Shown: piece after piece, positions 1 through 12,622 of the stretch
How the letters are laid out: each line of letters opens with the position of its first letter
Position numbering within the stretch: the stretch's first letter is position 1
Made by a program: the position numbers and the translations under genes
NCBI GenBank assembly: GCA_947164605.1
Contig: CAMUXE010000001.1
Location: forward strand, 62,001 to 126,000
DNA length: 64,000 nucleotides
Source: an uncultured Lachnospiraceae bacterium
GTDB lineage: Bacteria; Bacillota; Clostridia; Lachnospirales; Lachnospiraceae
Direction: 5' to 3'
Notes under the pieces: model-generated
Seen by the model: only the letters and a program-made list of their open reading frames with translations
What the model was told of the DNA's origin: nothing
Databases searched by the model: none

Positions 1-1099
1 TGCTGACTGCTGCTCCTTGCATAGCATAGACTCCATCTTTAGATTTGCCTGTGTATGAGGCCAATTCATTGTCCACAGCATCCTGAAGCAACTGCTGTTT
101 ATCCATATCAATCGAGGTATATATTGTATAACCTCCACCCAGCAACATCTGCTGACATGTAGAATAATACACATCATACTGTTCATTGTACTGGGCTTCA
201 TCATCCTCATCATTAAAGGAATATCTGAAATTAAAGCCTATATGCTTCATAAGGGACTCTGTCGCACAGTGTCTTACATATGTCACTACGTAATTGTTGA
301 TTTCAACATCCTCAGATGGATTCAGTACAATCTCCTCGGCCAATGCATCTCTATACTCAGTCTCTGTGATAGAGCCTGCTTCCTTCATCTTGCCAAGGAC
401 GAGATCCCTACGCCTCAAAGTATTGTCAAAATTCACAAGTGGATCATATCTGCTTGGTCCATTAGGGATTGCAGCGATAAAAGCCTGCTGGGACAAGCTG
501 AGCTCACTGGCATGTTTGCTGAAATAGCCCTGAGCCGCAGATTCTACTCCATAATAGCCGTTGCTAAAGTAGATATTGTTAAGGTAGAATTCAAGGATTT
601 GTTTCTTAGTGTACTTTTTTTCAAGTTCATGAGCTATAAACATCTCCTTAACCTTTCTCTCCCAAGTAACCTCTTGAGAGAGGAAAGTGTTTCTTGCAAG
701 CTGCTGAGTAATAGTACTTGCACCCTGAACCACAGCATTTGACTTCTGATTAGCTATAATAGCTCTAATAATAGCCTTATAATCCACACCTGTGTGGGTA
801 TAGAAATCAGTATCTTCCACATCAACAAAGGCAAGTCCCAAAGTCTCTGGAATATCCTTGTACTCCACATAATACAAATCCTTGCTGCTCTTGAGCTTTG
901 TCAGCTCCTCGCCATTTGTATCATATACAAGAGTAGTTTTAGATTCCTTGAATGTAGATACTGTGCTGTTCTCTACCAATCTGATAGCTTCCGACCTATA
1001 CTTCATTGCAAGAACAAACTTAGGCCCGAAATAAACGCCAAGTCCCACTAAGGCTATCAGGAACAAAATCAGAATAGTTCTCTTAATTACTTTTTTCAT
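1..1099 (-). CDS. Class A penicillin-binding protein (transglycosylase domain), partial
   Basis: Bifunctional peptidoglycan synthase; only the N-terminal 366 residues are in the window and the gene runs off the left edge. Visible: a short basic N-terminus, one membrane segment at about residues 8-30, then a GT51 glycosyltransferase domain. The family signature EDTDFYTHTGVD is at residues 95-106, with E95 the expected catalytic glutamate, followed by the conserved ASTITQQLARN stretch. The transpeptidase domain should lie outside the window, so class A is inferred from the GT51 domain. It is the distal gene of a pair with the protein at 1120-3606, whose stop is about 20 bases upstream, so the two are probably co-transcribed. 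The start is the ATG at 1099. Confidence 0.93.
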   Translation of the reverse strand, partial: MKKVIKRTILILFLIALVGLGVYFGPKFVLAMKYRSEAIRLVENSTVSTFKESKTTLVYDTNGEELTKLKSSKDLYYVEYKDIPETLGLAFVDVEDTDFYTHTGVDYKAIIRAIIANQKSNAVVQGASTITQQLARNTFLSQEVTWERKVKEMFIAHELEKKYTKKQILEFYLNNIYFSNGYYGVESAAQGYFSKHASELSLSQQAFIAAIPNGPSRYDPLVNFDNTLRRRDLVLGKMKEAGSITETEYRDALAEEIVLNPSEDVEINNYVVTYVRHCATESLMKHIGFNFRYSFNDEDDEAQYNEQYDVYYSTCQQMLLGGGYTIYTSIDMDKQQLLQDAVDNELASYTGKSKDGVYAMQGAAVS

Positions 1100-1119
1100 T
1101 TAATCATACCTTCTAACTT

Positions 1120-3606
1120 TTAATAATATGTAACGAATGTATTGCCACCCTGTGAAAAATACTTGCTGACATTTTTCATGCTATCAGTTTTCTTTACGCC
1201 CTTGCTATCAATATAAGTCACATTATTAGAGTCATAGGCCAAAACCTGTGCATAGCCATCAAGAGTCTTTCCTATCAAAGGCTTTCCTTCGCTCACATAC
1301 CAGAGAATCATGCTCACATTGCTTCCGCTTATAGTAATCCTCTTGGCTGAATTAGCAGCTACTTTTGCATCGGCACTATTTATGCTATCACCAATATCGC
1401 CAGCCATAGATATTTCACTAGCTTGAGCGCTTGAAGGCTTAACACTGTGATATGCCAGCTTTCCATCAGCATCTATCACATATCCATTATTGTCCGCTGC
1501 AGATATAATAGCCTTTTCAAGCTCAATATAAGCTGCTACAAAACGCCCATTTCCATAGACATAGTAAAGATTAGATTCCTTAATCTCCTTGGCTATATCA
1601 GGTATTTTGTCATCATTAAATCTCACTGCATTGGCTCTGCTTATTTTTATAGCTGATGCATCTTCTATAGCCTGAGGCAGGACAATTATCAGCTCTGTCT
1701 CCTTGAGAGAAGAAAAAGTACTTGTAAGATATGCGACAGCTTTCTTATCATTCTCATCCTTGTTTATGAGCTGATCTATAGAAGTTGATGTATAGGTATC
1801 TCCAGACTTTGTCACTCTTGACATATTGAATCTTAAGCCGTCAACCTCTGTATCTGTCACATAAATTCCGTCTTGCTCATATTTCTTTATATTTTCATAA
1901 TTCTCATTCAGGATATTGATAGAGTACATAGGAAAAACCTGGTTTGACAGTTCATCTACTAAAATATCGTCCTCATGGGCAATACCATATATAAAATCAG
2001 TCTGTATAAAGGCCAGAGCTTTTACCTTATCTCCATCATCAGCCTTTATCTCATAACTTGTACCCTTCTCCATGTTAAAGATTTTAATCTTTTTCATATC
2101 ATCAGGCTCGACATAGGCAATAATTCGCCCATTATCAGCCACTACATAATCCTGTCTTTTAAGGTCTGTCACCTCAGTCATAACCTCTTTACTGTCTATA
2201 TCAATCGCATAGAGAGTTCCGTCTATCATACAATAGAAAAGTCTATCCTTTAAGTAAGCTAAGGAACAAGTGTTGGCCATAACCTTCCAAGGTGTGCTGT
2301 CAATCGGTATGAAAACTAATTCATCAACATTTGCCGCTTTATTGGAATAGCTGTATAGAGAGATTCCAACCTTTCCTTCATGCTTACCCCTGTTCATATA
2401 GCCATAGACAGCAAAGACCACATCGCCATCATCGCTAACTGATACTATTTTGTAATCATGCTGCTTAAGCCTCTCCCTCTTATTGTCACTACCCTCAGAT
2501 TCAAAAGTAAATACCTGGGTAAAGGTCTTATCCTTTTGCGAATAAAGCCAGAGATTGCCTTCATTTTCAAACACAAGCTCTGTATTGTCAGCATTTGCAG
2601 CCAAACTGACATCTTTATCATATGTTATTCCGAGATTAATATTTCCTGTTTTTGTAACTGCATTCGACGCGTCAAATATTTGACTTGCCTTTCTGCTATA
2701 GTTGAGCAGGTAAATCTTGCTTCCGCTATTTCTGAGTCTGTAATACTCATAGACATTGAGACTAGAGAGCTTATCCTCCTCATCGATTAGGCTAATCCTA
2801 TAGGTAAGACCGACTTCGCATACCTCAGGGCTTGCCGAAATTAGGTTGTAAGCAATCTCGCCCTCTATCTTAGTATCTAAATTTCCCCAACCAATCTGAG
2901 TCTGGGTATTCTTAATATTTACCGAAGAAAAATCAGTATTATCCTGGGTTCCGTCAGTCTCTATATAGCTTGCAATATTTGACAATTTTGAGTCGTCATA
3001 AGTGTAGGAAGCAAAGTCAGATGCAAAATTAAAGGCTGCATCTATATCTGAGTCCTGTCCCTTTTTTATAATCGCATAAAAGTAAGACTCATCCCTCTTA
3101 TCTGTTTTTAAATTAAGTTCAAGCAGGTAGTCCTTGCCATCCTCGATAAGATTCTTGATTTCAAGATTTAAATTATAACCTCCAAGAGTCTCCTCAAAAT
3201 CTTTAAGCTCAGTATTCTCTATAAGTTCACGGCTTTCCTTGTCCCTTATCTTGTAATTGACAGCCTCAAGCTCAGCGCCGTAAGACTCCACATAAAGCCT
3301 CAGCTTTCTGTCCTGTGGAATCATACTTACATTCCCCTCATAGCCTTTGGCATCAATTGGATCAACATAACCAATCATCTGATTATACTTCTTGTCTTCT
3401 GGGCTCAAAGTCCACACCAAAGGCATAGTCGCTATGTCCATAGTGGATGTAGCCTTAATTTTAGTCTGATAGGGCATACTTAGGTAGGTTGCAACCAAAG
3501 TAAGCAGAAAAATCAATATATATATATAAGCATTGCCAGCAGTCTTATCTTTTTTCCCACTGTCAGCTAGACTAAAACCTCTTTCCTTGCTATTAAAAAA
3601 GTTCAC
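1120..3606 (-). CDS. Large membrane-anchored protein of unknown function, propeller-like
   Basis: I do not recognise the family. The 828-residue product has a basic N-terminal tail, one membrane segment at about residues 27-44, and a long extracytoplasmic part rich in short beta-like segments containing aspartate, asparagine and aromatic residues (for example NLWLYSQ, GTLYAIDI and NGRIIAYVE), which resembles a beta-propeller or a chain of WD/TolB-like strands. The start is a GTG with an AGAGGA sequence upstream. It lies directly before a class A penicillin-binding protein, so a cell-wall or sensory role at the outer membrane face is plausible, but this is inference from context only. Confidence 0.75.
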   Translation of the reverse strand: MNFFNSKERGFSLADSGKKDKTAGNAYIYILIFLLTLVATYLSMPYQTKIKATSTMDIATMPLVWTLSPEDKKYNQMIGYVDPIDAKGYEGNVSMIPQDRKLRLYVESYGAELEAVNYKIRDKESRELIENTELKDFEETLGGYNLNLEIKNLIEDGKDYLLELNLKTDKRDESYFYAIIKKGQDSDIDAAFNFASDFASYTYDDSKLSNIASYIETDGTQDNTDFSSVNIKNTQTQIGWGNLDTKIEGEIAYNLISASPEVCEVGLTYRISLIDEEDKLSSLNVYEYYRLRNSGSKIYLLNYSRKASQIFDASNAVTKTGNINLGITYDKDVSLAANADNTELVFENEGNLWLYSQKDKTFTQVFTFESEGSDNKRERLKQHDYKIVSVSDDGDVVFAVYGYMNRGKHEGKVGISLYSYSNKAANVDELVFIPIDSTPWKVMANTCSLAYLKDRLFYCMIDGTLYAIDIDSKEVMTEVTDLKRQDYVVADNGRIIAYVEPDDMKKIKIFNMEKGTSYEIKADDGDKVKALAFIQTDFIYGIAHEDDILVDELSNQVFPMYSINILNENYENIKKYEQDGIYVTDTEVDGLRFNMSRVTKSGDTYTSTSIDQLINKDENDKKAVAYLTSTFSSLKETELIIVLPQAIEDASAIKISRANAVRFNDDKIPDIAKEIKESNLYYVYGNGRFVAAYIELEKAIISAADNNGYVIDADGKLAYHSVKPSSAQASEISMAGDIGDSINSADAKVAANSAKRITISGSNVSMILWYVSEGKPLIGKTLDGYAQVLAYDSNNVTYIDSKGVKKTDSMKNVSKYFSQGGNTFVTYY

Positions 3607-3903
3607 TTATTATTCCTCTTTCCATTCTTCAAAGTCCACGTTCAGCCGCAATTATATCGCTTTTATGGCAAATATACAAGAATGGCATAGACTGTTTTAA
3701 ATATAATTTTCATGATATAATCAGACTTATCTATTAAGCTTGAGTCAGCTTCTTGTCGCTCACAGCCTCTTGCTAAACGACATAAAGAGTCAAGCAAAAA
3801 ATATTCTTCAAGCCCCCGCGTGTCTTGAAGACCACGATGCGCATCTTTGCGCACCTACAAATACTAAGGCATATTACAGATAATTAAGAGTGAGGAAATT
3901 GCT

Positions 3904-5118
3904 ATGAAGGTTCAAGATCGTTTTCTACATTACATCACAATCCCTACATCATCTATAGAAGAGAATCTATCATGTCCAAGTAACCCAGATGAATTAAAGC
4001 TCGCTGAGTATCTGGCTGACGAATTGAGAGGCATGGGGCTTAAGTCAGTCACCCTGACTGAAAGCTCATATCTTTATGCACATTTGCCTGCAAGTGAGGG
4101 CTGCACTAGGCTTCCTAGTATAGGATTTATCGCCCATCTTGATACATCTCCATCATTTAATGGCAATGACATAAAGCCTCAAATTATCTACAACTACAGC
4201 GGTGTTGATATACTTCTCAAAGGAGCTAAGGATTACATTAAAGTTAGTGATTTCCCTGATTTAAAAGAAATGGTCAACAAAACTGTAATCACTAGTGATG
4301 GAACAAGCCTGCTTGGCAGCGACGACAAGGCTGGCATAGCTGAAATCATGACTGCTCTTGAGCAGATAATTACAGAGCAACTGCCACACGGCCATATATA
4401 TGTCGCCTTCACACCTGACGAAGAGCTAGGAAGAGGCTGCGACAAGTTTGAAAAAGACTACTTCCCTGTAGACTTTGCATTTACCGTGGACGGCGATTAT
4501 GAAGCTGAGGTTGCATATGAAAATTTCAATGCAGCAAGCGCAAAGTTTGAAATTAAAGGACGTGAGGTTCACCCCGGTGAGGCCAAAGGCATCATGGTCA
4601 ATGCATCACTTATTGCCGCTGAACTTATCTCCCTTCTTCCGGCCCACGAAAGGCCTGAAAACACTGAAGGTCGTCAAGGTTTCTTCCATGTATGCGACAT
4701 AAAAGGCGATGTATCACACGCCGAGGTCAATCTTATAGTTAGAGACCATGACAAGAAGCTCTTTAATAAGAAAATCGACCTTTTAAGAACACTTGAGCGC
4801 AAACTCAAGCTTAAATACTCTGAGGACACCGTTGAACTCACAGTCACGGATTCTTATTACAATATGCTCGATGTCATGCAGGATCATATGGATATCATAA
4901 CCCTAGCCAATCAGGCTATTGCAAAAACTGGATTGGCCCCTATATCAAGGCCTGTCAGGGGCGGTACTGATGGCGCTCAGCTCTCCTTTATGGGAATCCC
5001 ATGTCCTAACTTGGGAACAGGCGGCTACGGTTTCCACGGCCCATACGAGCATGTATGTGTAGAATCTATGGAGACGGTCGTCAATGTGATTAAAAACATT
5101 GTCAGCTCGGCAAAATAG
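3904..5118 (+). CDS. pepT: Peptidase T (tripeptide aminopeptidase)
   Basis: Cytoplasmic zinc metallopeptidase of family M20B that removes the N-terminal residue from tripeptides. The 404-residue length fits the family. Visible metal and catalytic motifs: HLDTSP near residue 79, the GSDDKAG stretch near residue 139, DEELGRG near residue 178, and RGGTDGAQLSF and GFHGPYEHV in the C-terminal part. The ATG at 3904 follows a GAGGAAA sequence. It is a single plus-strand gene that converges on the ATP synthase operon and shares a bidirectional terminator with it at 5134-5167. Confidence 0.97.
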   Translation: MKVQDRFLHYITIPTSSIEENLSCPSNPDELKLAEYLADELRGMGLKSVTLTESSYLYAHLPASEGCTRLPSIGFIAHLDTSPSFNGNDIKPQIIYNYSGVDILLKGAKDYIKVSDFPDLKEMVNKTVITSDGTSLLGSDDKAGIAEIMTALEQIITEQLPHGHIYVAFTPDEELGRGCDKFEKDYFPVDFAFTVDGDYEAEVAYENFNAASAKFEIKGREVHPGEAKGIMVNASLIAAELISLLPAHERPENTEGRQGFFHVCDIKGDVSHAEVNLIVRDHDKKLFNKKIDLLRTLERKLKLKYSEDTVELTVTDSYYNMLDVMQDHMDIITLANQAIAKTGLAPISRPVRGGTDGAQLSFMGIPCPNLGTGGYGFHGPYEHVCVESMETVVNVIKNIVSSAK

Positions 5119-5133
5119 GCATTTTAATTATAA

Positions 5134-5167
5134 AAAAGACCCGGACCACTAAGGTCCGGGCTTTATT
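5134..5167. terminator. Bidirectional terminator between pepT and atpC
   Basis: Perfect stem CCCGGACC / GGTCCGGG (5140-5147 with 5153-5160) with a five-base loop. It has an A-run on the left and a T-run on the right, so it can work for both convergent transcripts. Confidence 0.9.
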
Positions 5168-5578
5168 TTAAAGCTTTGCAACTCCTGTACGGATTAATGC
5201 TCTCTTCAACTTAGCTTCAGCGATTGCCACATCGTGATCGTTGAGCTTATCCTTCTGATTAAGTCTCTCCTCAGCACGATTCTTAGCTGACTCTGCTCTG
5301 TCTAAGTCTATGTCTTCCTTCCACTCCCAAGTTGTGGCCACAACTCTACATTCGCCATTCATAACTGTGAGCATTCCGCCCATGCATGCTGCGATCTTGC
5401 TTGTGCCATCCTCAAGTTCTACCTTGGCCATTCCCATGCCAAGAGAAGTAACATAGTTGGCGTGTTTTGCCATAATACAGAAATCTCCGCTCGCTCCTCT
5501 TGCGATAAAACGAGTAGCTTCTCCGTCATAAACACTTCCATCAGGCGTTGCGATAATAAGTTTAAATGGAGCTGACAA
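5168..5578 (-). CDS. atpC: F1Fo ATP synthase epsilon subunit
   Basis: Central-stalk subunit of F1 that couples rotation to catalysis and can inhibit ATP hydrolysis. The 136-residue length is normal: an N-terminal beta-sandwich (residues 1-85, starting KLIIATPDG) and a C-terminal helical hairpin with many Ala, Glu and Arg residues. It is the last gene of the operon, 14 bases after atpD, and its stop abuts the shared terminator. Confidence 0.95.
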   Translation of the reverse strand: MSAPFKLIIATPDGSVYDGEATRFIARGASGDFCIMAKHANYVTSLGMGMAKVELEDGTSKIAACMGGMLTVMNGECRVVATTWEWKEDIDLDRAESAKNRAEERLNQKDKLNDHDVAIAEAKLKRALIRTGVAKL

Positions 5579-5592
5579 ACTTTTCTCCTTCC

Positions 5593-7862
<2,270 letters not shown>

Positions 7863-7883
7863 TGATACTTCCTCCTTCCAGTA

Positions 7884-9404
7884 TTAACCAATAGATGTAA
7901 ATCTCTTTGTATATTCTGTTAATGCTTCATTAAGGTTTGCAATTACCTGATCGTCATAAGCACCTGACTCGGCAATCATATTCATAGCTGCAAGACCTGA
8001 AACATTGGTGTCAAGAAAATCGTAGAATCCGCTCTCGTACTCAGCAACCTTTTCTACAGGCACATCATTCAAGTAATCATTGATTACGGCAAATATGATG
8101 GCTACCTGCTTCTCAACTGGAATAGGTGTTCCACGGTTCTGCTTTAATACTTCAACAATACGAGCACCCTTCTCGAGACGAGCCTTTGTGTCATCATCAA
8201 GGTCTGAACCAAACTGAGCAAAAGACTGCAACTCACGATACTGAGAATATACGAGTTTCAATGTACCGGCTACCTTCTTCATAGCCTTAATCTGAGCGTT
8301 ACCACCAACTCGGCTTACTGAAATACCAGGGTTTACAGCCGGTCTTACACCTTCATGGAAAAGCTCTGTCTCAAGGAAGATCTGACCATCAGTAATTGAG
8401 ATAACGTTAGTTGGAATATAGGCAGATACATCTCCTGCCTGAGTCTCAATGATTGGAAGTGCTGTGAGAGAACCTCCACCATTCTTCTCAGAAAGCTTAG
8501 CAGCACGCTCTAAGAGACGGCTGTGTAAGTAGAATACATCTCCAGGATAAGCCTCACGTCCTGGTGGTCTTCTGATGAGCAAAGACAGCTCACGGTATGC
8601 AACAGCGTGCTTACTCAAATCATCATAGATAATCAAAGCATGCTTTCCATTATTCATGAAGTACTCACCAATTGCACATCCAGCATATGGTGCTATGTAC
8701 TGAAGTGGTGCTCCTTCTGAAGCAGTAGCAGCAACTACGCAAGTATACTCCATAGCGCCTGCTGCTGTGAGTTCCTTAACAAGGTTTGCAACAGTTGACT
8801 GTTTCTGGCCAATTGCTACATAGATACAATAAACGCCCTTACCCTTCTGGTTGATAATAGTATCTGTTGCGATAACTGTCTTACCAGTCTGTCTATCGCC
8901 GATAATAAGCTCTCTCTGTCCACGTCCGATAGGAATCATGGAATCGATAGCCTTAATACCAGTCTGTAAAGGCTCCTTTACTGGCTGTCTATCAATGATA
9001 CCAGGAGCTGTGTGCTCGATTGGCTCAAAAGATGCTGCCTCGATTGCTGGACCGCCATCTACAGGCTGACCAAGTGCATTTACTACACGTCCAAGCATAG
9101 CATCGCCAACAGGTACAGATACAACCTTGCCAGTACGTTTTACAACGTCGCCTTCCTTAATTCCTACTTCGGATCCAAGAAGGACGACTGATACACTGTT
9201 TTCTTCCAGATTCTGAGCCATTCCGTATGTTCCATTAGAGAACACAACCAACTCTCCAGCCATACACTTTTCAAGTCCAGAAACTCTTGCGATACCATCA
9301 CCTACAAGAATTACTGTACCAGTCTCTGACTGTTCGATAGCTGCGGAATAATGCTTAATCTGGCTTTTAATAATCTGAGAAATCTCTTCAGGTTTTAGTG
9401 CCAT
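7884..9404 (-). CDS. atpA: F1Fo ATP synthase alpha subunit
   Basis: Non-catalytic nucleotide-binding subunit of F1. The P-loop GDRQTGKT is at residues 169-176, and the conserved C-terminal segment with [10 protein letters not shown] is present. Length 506 residues, typical. Starts at an ATG preceded by an AAAGAGGAAAAAG sequence, 39 bases after atpH. Confidence 0.98.
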   Translation of the reverse strand: MALKPEEISQIIKSQIKHYSAAIEQSETGTVILVGDGIARVSGLEKCMAGELVVFSNGTYGMAQNLEENSVSVVLLGSEVGIKEGDVVKRTGKVVSVPVGDAMLGRVVNALGQPVDGGPAIEAASFEPIEHTAPGIIDRQPVKEPLQTGIKAIDSMIPIGRGQRELIIGDRQTGKTVIATDTIINQKGKGVYCIYVAIGQKQSTVANLVKELTAAGAMEYTCVVAATASEGAPLQYIAPYAGCAIGEYFMNNGKHALIIYDDLSKHAVAYRELSLLIRRPPGREAYPGDVFYLHSRLLERAAKLSEKNGGGSLTALPIIETQAGDVSAYIPTNVISITDGQIFLETELFHEGVRPAVNPGISVSRVGGNAQIKAMKKVAGTLKLVYSQYRELQSFAQFGSDLDDDTKARLEKGARIVEVLKQNRGTPIPVEKQVAIIFAVINDYLNDVPVEKVAEYESGFYDFLDTNVSGLAAMNMIAESGAYDDQVIANLNEALTEYTKRFTSIG

Positions 9405-9443
9405 TTCACTTTTTCCTCTTTAATCTAATTTAATGTTAACTTT

Positions 9444-9983
9444 TCAGACAGATTTTTCTATAATGCTTGAAAGCTCATCAAATCTGTGTTTAGCCGATCC
9501 GTCATATCTCTTGCCTTCCATATCTAAGCGTATACCGCCAATGAGGGCTGGATTTACATAGACTGTCATATCGACTTTCTTTCCTGTCATATTTTCGAGC
9601 TTTGTAAGAAGCGCCTGTCTTTGCTCCTCAGTGAGCGAACGAGCTGATGTAACAGAAGCCTCAGCTATATTGTTATCATCATTAAAGCGCTTTTTATACT
9701 CCTTCAAGCAGCCTTTTAAATCTCCTAAATAACCATGTTCACAAAGAACCTTAATAAAATTTAAAAGATAAGGCCAAACCTTATCGCCGAAAGCTTCATC
9801 TATAAGCTTAATGCGCTCCATCATAGGAATGCTCGGCTCAGCTAAAAGACGTCTGTAATCAGGATTCTCATCAAAAAGTTTAACTATTTCGCCAAACTGT
9901 TCGAGAACCTGACTTGCCTGACCTTCTTCTAGTGCAAGATCATAGAAACTGTCTCCATATTTTTTAGCAGTTTCTGTCATCAT
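9444..9983 (-). CDS. atpH: F1Fo ATP synthase delta subunit
   Basis: Peripheral-stalk subunit that ties F1 to the b subunits. The 179-residue product has the expected N-terminal helical domain beginning AKKYGDSFYDLALEEGQ and the C-terminal part with the motif PALIGGIRLDMEGKRYDGS. Its start overlaps the atpF stop by four bases, which indicates translational coupling. Confidence 0.94.
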   Translation of the reverse strand: MMTETAKKYGDSFYDLALEEGQASQVLEQFGEIVKLFDENPDYRRLLAEPSIPMMERIKLIDEAFGDKVWPYLLNFIKVLCEHGYLGDLKGCLKEYKKRFNDDNNIAEASVTSARSLTEEQRQALLTKLENMTGKKVDMTVYVNPALIGGIRLDMEGKRYDGSAKHRFDELSSIIEKSV

Positions 9984-10492
9984 ACGTAAGTCTCACCTAC
10001 ATTCTTTATGAAATCATCAACGAGATCCTTGTGATCTTCTTCATTAATTTCACGACCGATTACCTTGCCAGCAATACCCATTGCCATGGAACCGATCTCT
10101 TCTTTGGCATCATTGACTGCCTTTTTCTTCTGCTGCTCAATGTCATTTTCAGCCTGTAATTTAAGCTTAGCTGCTTCAGCCTGTGCCTCTGACACAATCT
10201 TTTCGCTCTTCTTAGATGCCACACTAGTTGCATCCTTGATAATTGCATCAGCCTCAGCCTTAGCATTGCTCAAGTTCTCTTCATACTTAGCCTTGAGTGA
10301 AAGAGCCTCAGCCTTAGCCTCATCAGCTTCTCTCTGTGGTGCATCAACCTCTTCCTGTCTCTTAGAAAGAATGTTCATAACCGGCTTGTATAAGAATTTT
10401 TTAAATAACAAAATCTGAATAAACAGGTTGATCAGCTGAATGACTATTGTCTGCCAGTCAATATTTACCAAGAGATTATAGTCAGTTGTCAT
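9980..10492 (-). CDS. atpF: F1Fo ATP synthase b subunit
   Basis: Peripheral-stalk subunit. One membrane helix lies at about residues 15-35 (VIQLINLFIQILLFKKFLY), followed by a long charged Ala/Glu/Lys coiled coil reaching the C-terminus. The 170-residue length is normal. A single b gene is present, as in other heterotrophic Firmicutes, with no b-prime. Confidence 0.95.
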   Translation of the reverse strand: MTTDYNLLVNIDWQTIVIQLINLFIQILLFKKFLYKPVMNILSKRQEEVDAPQREADEAKAEALSLKAKYEENLSNAKAEADAIIKDATSVASKKSEKIVSEAQAEAAKLKLQAENDIEQQKKKAVNDAKEEIGSMAMGIAGKVIGREINEEDHKDLVDDFIKNVGETYV

Positions 10493-10543
10493 ACTGTTTC
10501 TCCTTTTTAAGACTTTTGTCTAAACTTTATAATTTCGTCAGAA

Positions 10544-10840
<297 letters not shown>

Positions 10841-10872
10841 TTAAATTTTTTAAATACAATTTTGTTTTACCA

Positions 10873-11628
10873 TTAATCTGCTTCTGAAGCCTGTTTGATA
10901 AACATACAAGTCAGAGTACAGAAAATAAATGGTTGGATCAGGCCGCTGAACCAGTCGAAATACAGCGACAAAAATGCTGGTATACCAATTTCAAATATTG
11001 GAATATGTGCACCGAGCCATACACCTATCTCTGGAATCAGTCCAAGTAAAGCACTTGAAGCCAATCCTAAAGCCGCATAGATCAGTGTATTGATAACCAT
11101 GCCTGAGAGGATGTTACCAAAGTGACGGCAGGCCATACTTACTGGCGTTGCAAGTTCACTGATGATATTGATTGGAAGCATTGGAGCCAGTGGCTGCAAG
11201 TATCCTTTCAAGTAACCTCCCATGCCCTGCGATTTGATCTTATAATAGGTAATCAAGACAAAAGCTATCATTGCCCAGCCAAGTTCCGTATTCAAATCAG
11301 CAGTAGGGCTCCACACACCAAATAAAGAGATCAGATTACTGAATATAGCAGTTGCAAACATAGCTCCAATAAATGGAATATACTTGTCAAACTGATTGCC
11401 CATATTTCCACGTACGAATTTGTTCAAGGCCTCAACTATATATTCCGCAGCAGCTTGGCGCTTGGAAATATTATGCACCTTCAAATTATGTCCAAGGATG
11501 AAACAAATAGTCGACAAGACAAGCAAAACTACCCAGCCTATGATCATTGTCATAGTGATGTGAATGTCGCCCAGCGGCGTGTCCTTCAGGATTGTGATAT
11601 ACCACGATCCATGAAGATTAATTTCCAT
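10873..11628 (-). CDS. atpB: F1Fo ATP synthase a subunit
   Basis: Membrane stator subunit that forms the ion access channels. About five to six membrane segments are visible. The essential arginine is R168 in the stretch ACRHFGN, matching the universally conserved Arg of this subunit. The 251-residue length is normal. The start ATG follows a GAGGGATGATTT sequence and lies four bases after the atpI stop. Confidence 0.96.
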   Translation of the reverse strand: MEINLHGSWYITILKDTPLGDIHITMTMIIGWVVLLVLSTICFILGHNLKVHNISKRQAAAEYIVEALNKFVRGNMGNQFDKYIPFIGAMFATAIFSNLISLFGVWSPTADLNTELGWAMIAFVLITYYKIKSQGMGGYLKGYLQPLAPMLPINIISELATPVSMACRHFGNILSGMVINTLIYAALGLASSALLGLIPEIGVWLGAHIPIFEIGIPAFLSLYFDWFSGLIQPFIFCTLTCMFIKQASEAD

Positions 11629-11631
11629 AAA

Positions 11632-12099
11632 TCATCCCTCACCTCCTTCTTCACTAGAAATATTCTTATTTTTTTTCAATTTGCCCTTTGCCTGCGAAAC
11701 CAAGATAGATATTCTTGGAAATAAGAGAGGCAATAAACCACAAATTGTAATAAGCGGTACAAAGTCCCCATAAATCATCTTAGGGACAAAAATGTCGAGC
11801 ACAATCCATATTGCCTGAGCAAATAATCTTTGATTGTAACCCTTAGCTACACCTGCATTGATATTCTTTCCTTCTTTAGTAGCCTCATCAAGAGCCTTCT
11901 GTATGGATTTTGCCATCCACCAAAAACAGAGGACTATAACGAGAGTTCCACCAATTGAAGATGCGATAATCAGAGGATTGAATGTAACTAAACCAGTGGC
12001 AGCGAGCAAAGAAACCAGAACTATCTCAATCACGCAAAGGATTGAGCAGCCGCAAGTCACGCTCATAGCCAACTTTTTTACATCTCCATCAAGATTCAA
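11632..12099 (-). CDS. atpI: ATP synthase subunit I (AtpI-like), TTG start
   Basis: Small membrane protein of the ATP-synt_I family, which assists c-ring assembly and may carry Mg2+ or Ca2+. Four hydrophobic segments are visible, with a charged C-terminal tail (KGKLKKNKN). The reading frame can be extended to another TTG at 12156, but I prefer the TTG at 12099. It has a full AGGAGG six bases upstream, whereas the longer version lacks a good ribosome site. This gives 155 residues. It sits between the AtpZ-like gene and atpB. Confidence 0.8.
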   Translation of the reverse strand: MNLDGDVKKLAMSVTCGCSILCVIEIVLVSLLAATGLVTFNPLIIASSIGGTLVIVLCFWWMAKSIQKALDEATKEGKNINAGVAKGYNQRLFAQAIWIVLDIFVPKMIYGDFVPLITICGLLPLLFPRISILVSQAKGKLKKNKNISSEEGGEG

Positions 12100-12163
12100 T
12101 CTAAACCTCCTACTGTTTATTATTAAATTCAAAGAAGAATAAATCCTCTTTTTCAATTTTTAA

Positions 12164-12436
12164 TCAAGTGTGTTTTGAAAATCTAGGTATTTCGCTCTCC
12201 TTCTCATTTCTCTTCTCAACATCCTTCATCACAATCTTATGATAAAATTTCTTAAAATTGGTGACACCTGCTGCAAGTCCAAGCACTAGAGCGGGAAGAT
12301 AAACAAAGATACCTAATCCAAACTTTGAATCTAGGTAATAAGCAAGAAGCATACACAAAATTACAGGCATAATCAAGTCAAGACCTAACTGGCCGACCAT
12401 ACATACACCTGTCCATACTTTGTTAAAATCTTTCAT
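12164..12436 (-). CDS. atpZ: AtpZ/AtpI-family protein (ATPase gene 1)
   Basis: First gene of the ATP synthase operon. The 90-residue product has two membrane helices (about 15-38 and 43-65) separated by the short stretch LDSKFGLG, and a basic C-terminus. This is the two-helix layout of the putative F0F1-ATPase subunit (gene 1/AtpZ) family, which pairs with AtpI in many sodium-type and alkaliphile ATPases. The start ATG is close to the putative operon promoter. The assignment rests on size, topology and position. Confidence 0.8.
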   Translation of the reverse strand: MKDFNKVWTGVCMVGQLGLDLIMPVILCMLLAYYLDSKFGLGIFVYLPALVLGLAAGVTNFKKFYHKIVMKDVEKRNEKESEIPRFSKHT

Positions 12437-12472
12437 GCATTTCCCTCTTCACTTTACTTAAAAATTACACTT

Positions 12473-12502
12473 ATTTTACCACGCAAAGAACGATATTTGC
12501 AA
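12473..12502 (-). promoter_or_regulatory. Putative promoter of the atp operon
   Basis: Reading leftwards, TTGCAA (12497-12502), an 18-base spacer and TAAAAT (12473-12478), about 37 bases before the atpZ start. It is back to back with the DUF402 promoter. Confidence 0.6.
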
Positions 12503-12559
12503 TGTTTTTTAAGTTTTTTGACTGAATCAAAAATGCCTAATTATCTGTGATTGACTTGC

Positions 12560-12588
12560 TTGTCTCGAGTGAGCTTTTTTGATATAAT
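12560..12588 (+). promoter_or_regulatory. Putative promoter of the DUF402 gene
   Basis: TTGTCT (12560-12565), 17-base spacer, TATAAT (12583-12588), 35 bases before the start codon. Confidence 0.65.
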
Positions 12589-12622
12589 TTTGTCCAAAAT
12601 AAATGTCATGAGAGGTATTTTT

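Noticed and set aside
242-742. Plus-strand ORF of 166 codons
   Set aside because: Lies antisense to the GT51 domain of the penicillin-binding protein, which has clear motifs.
3663-3854. Minus-strand ORF of 63 codons in the space before pepT
   Set aside because: No ribosome site or recognisable features; sits in a promoter region.
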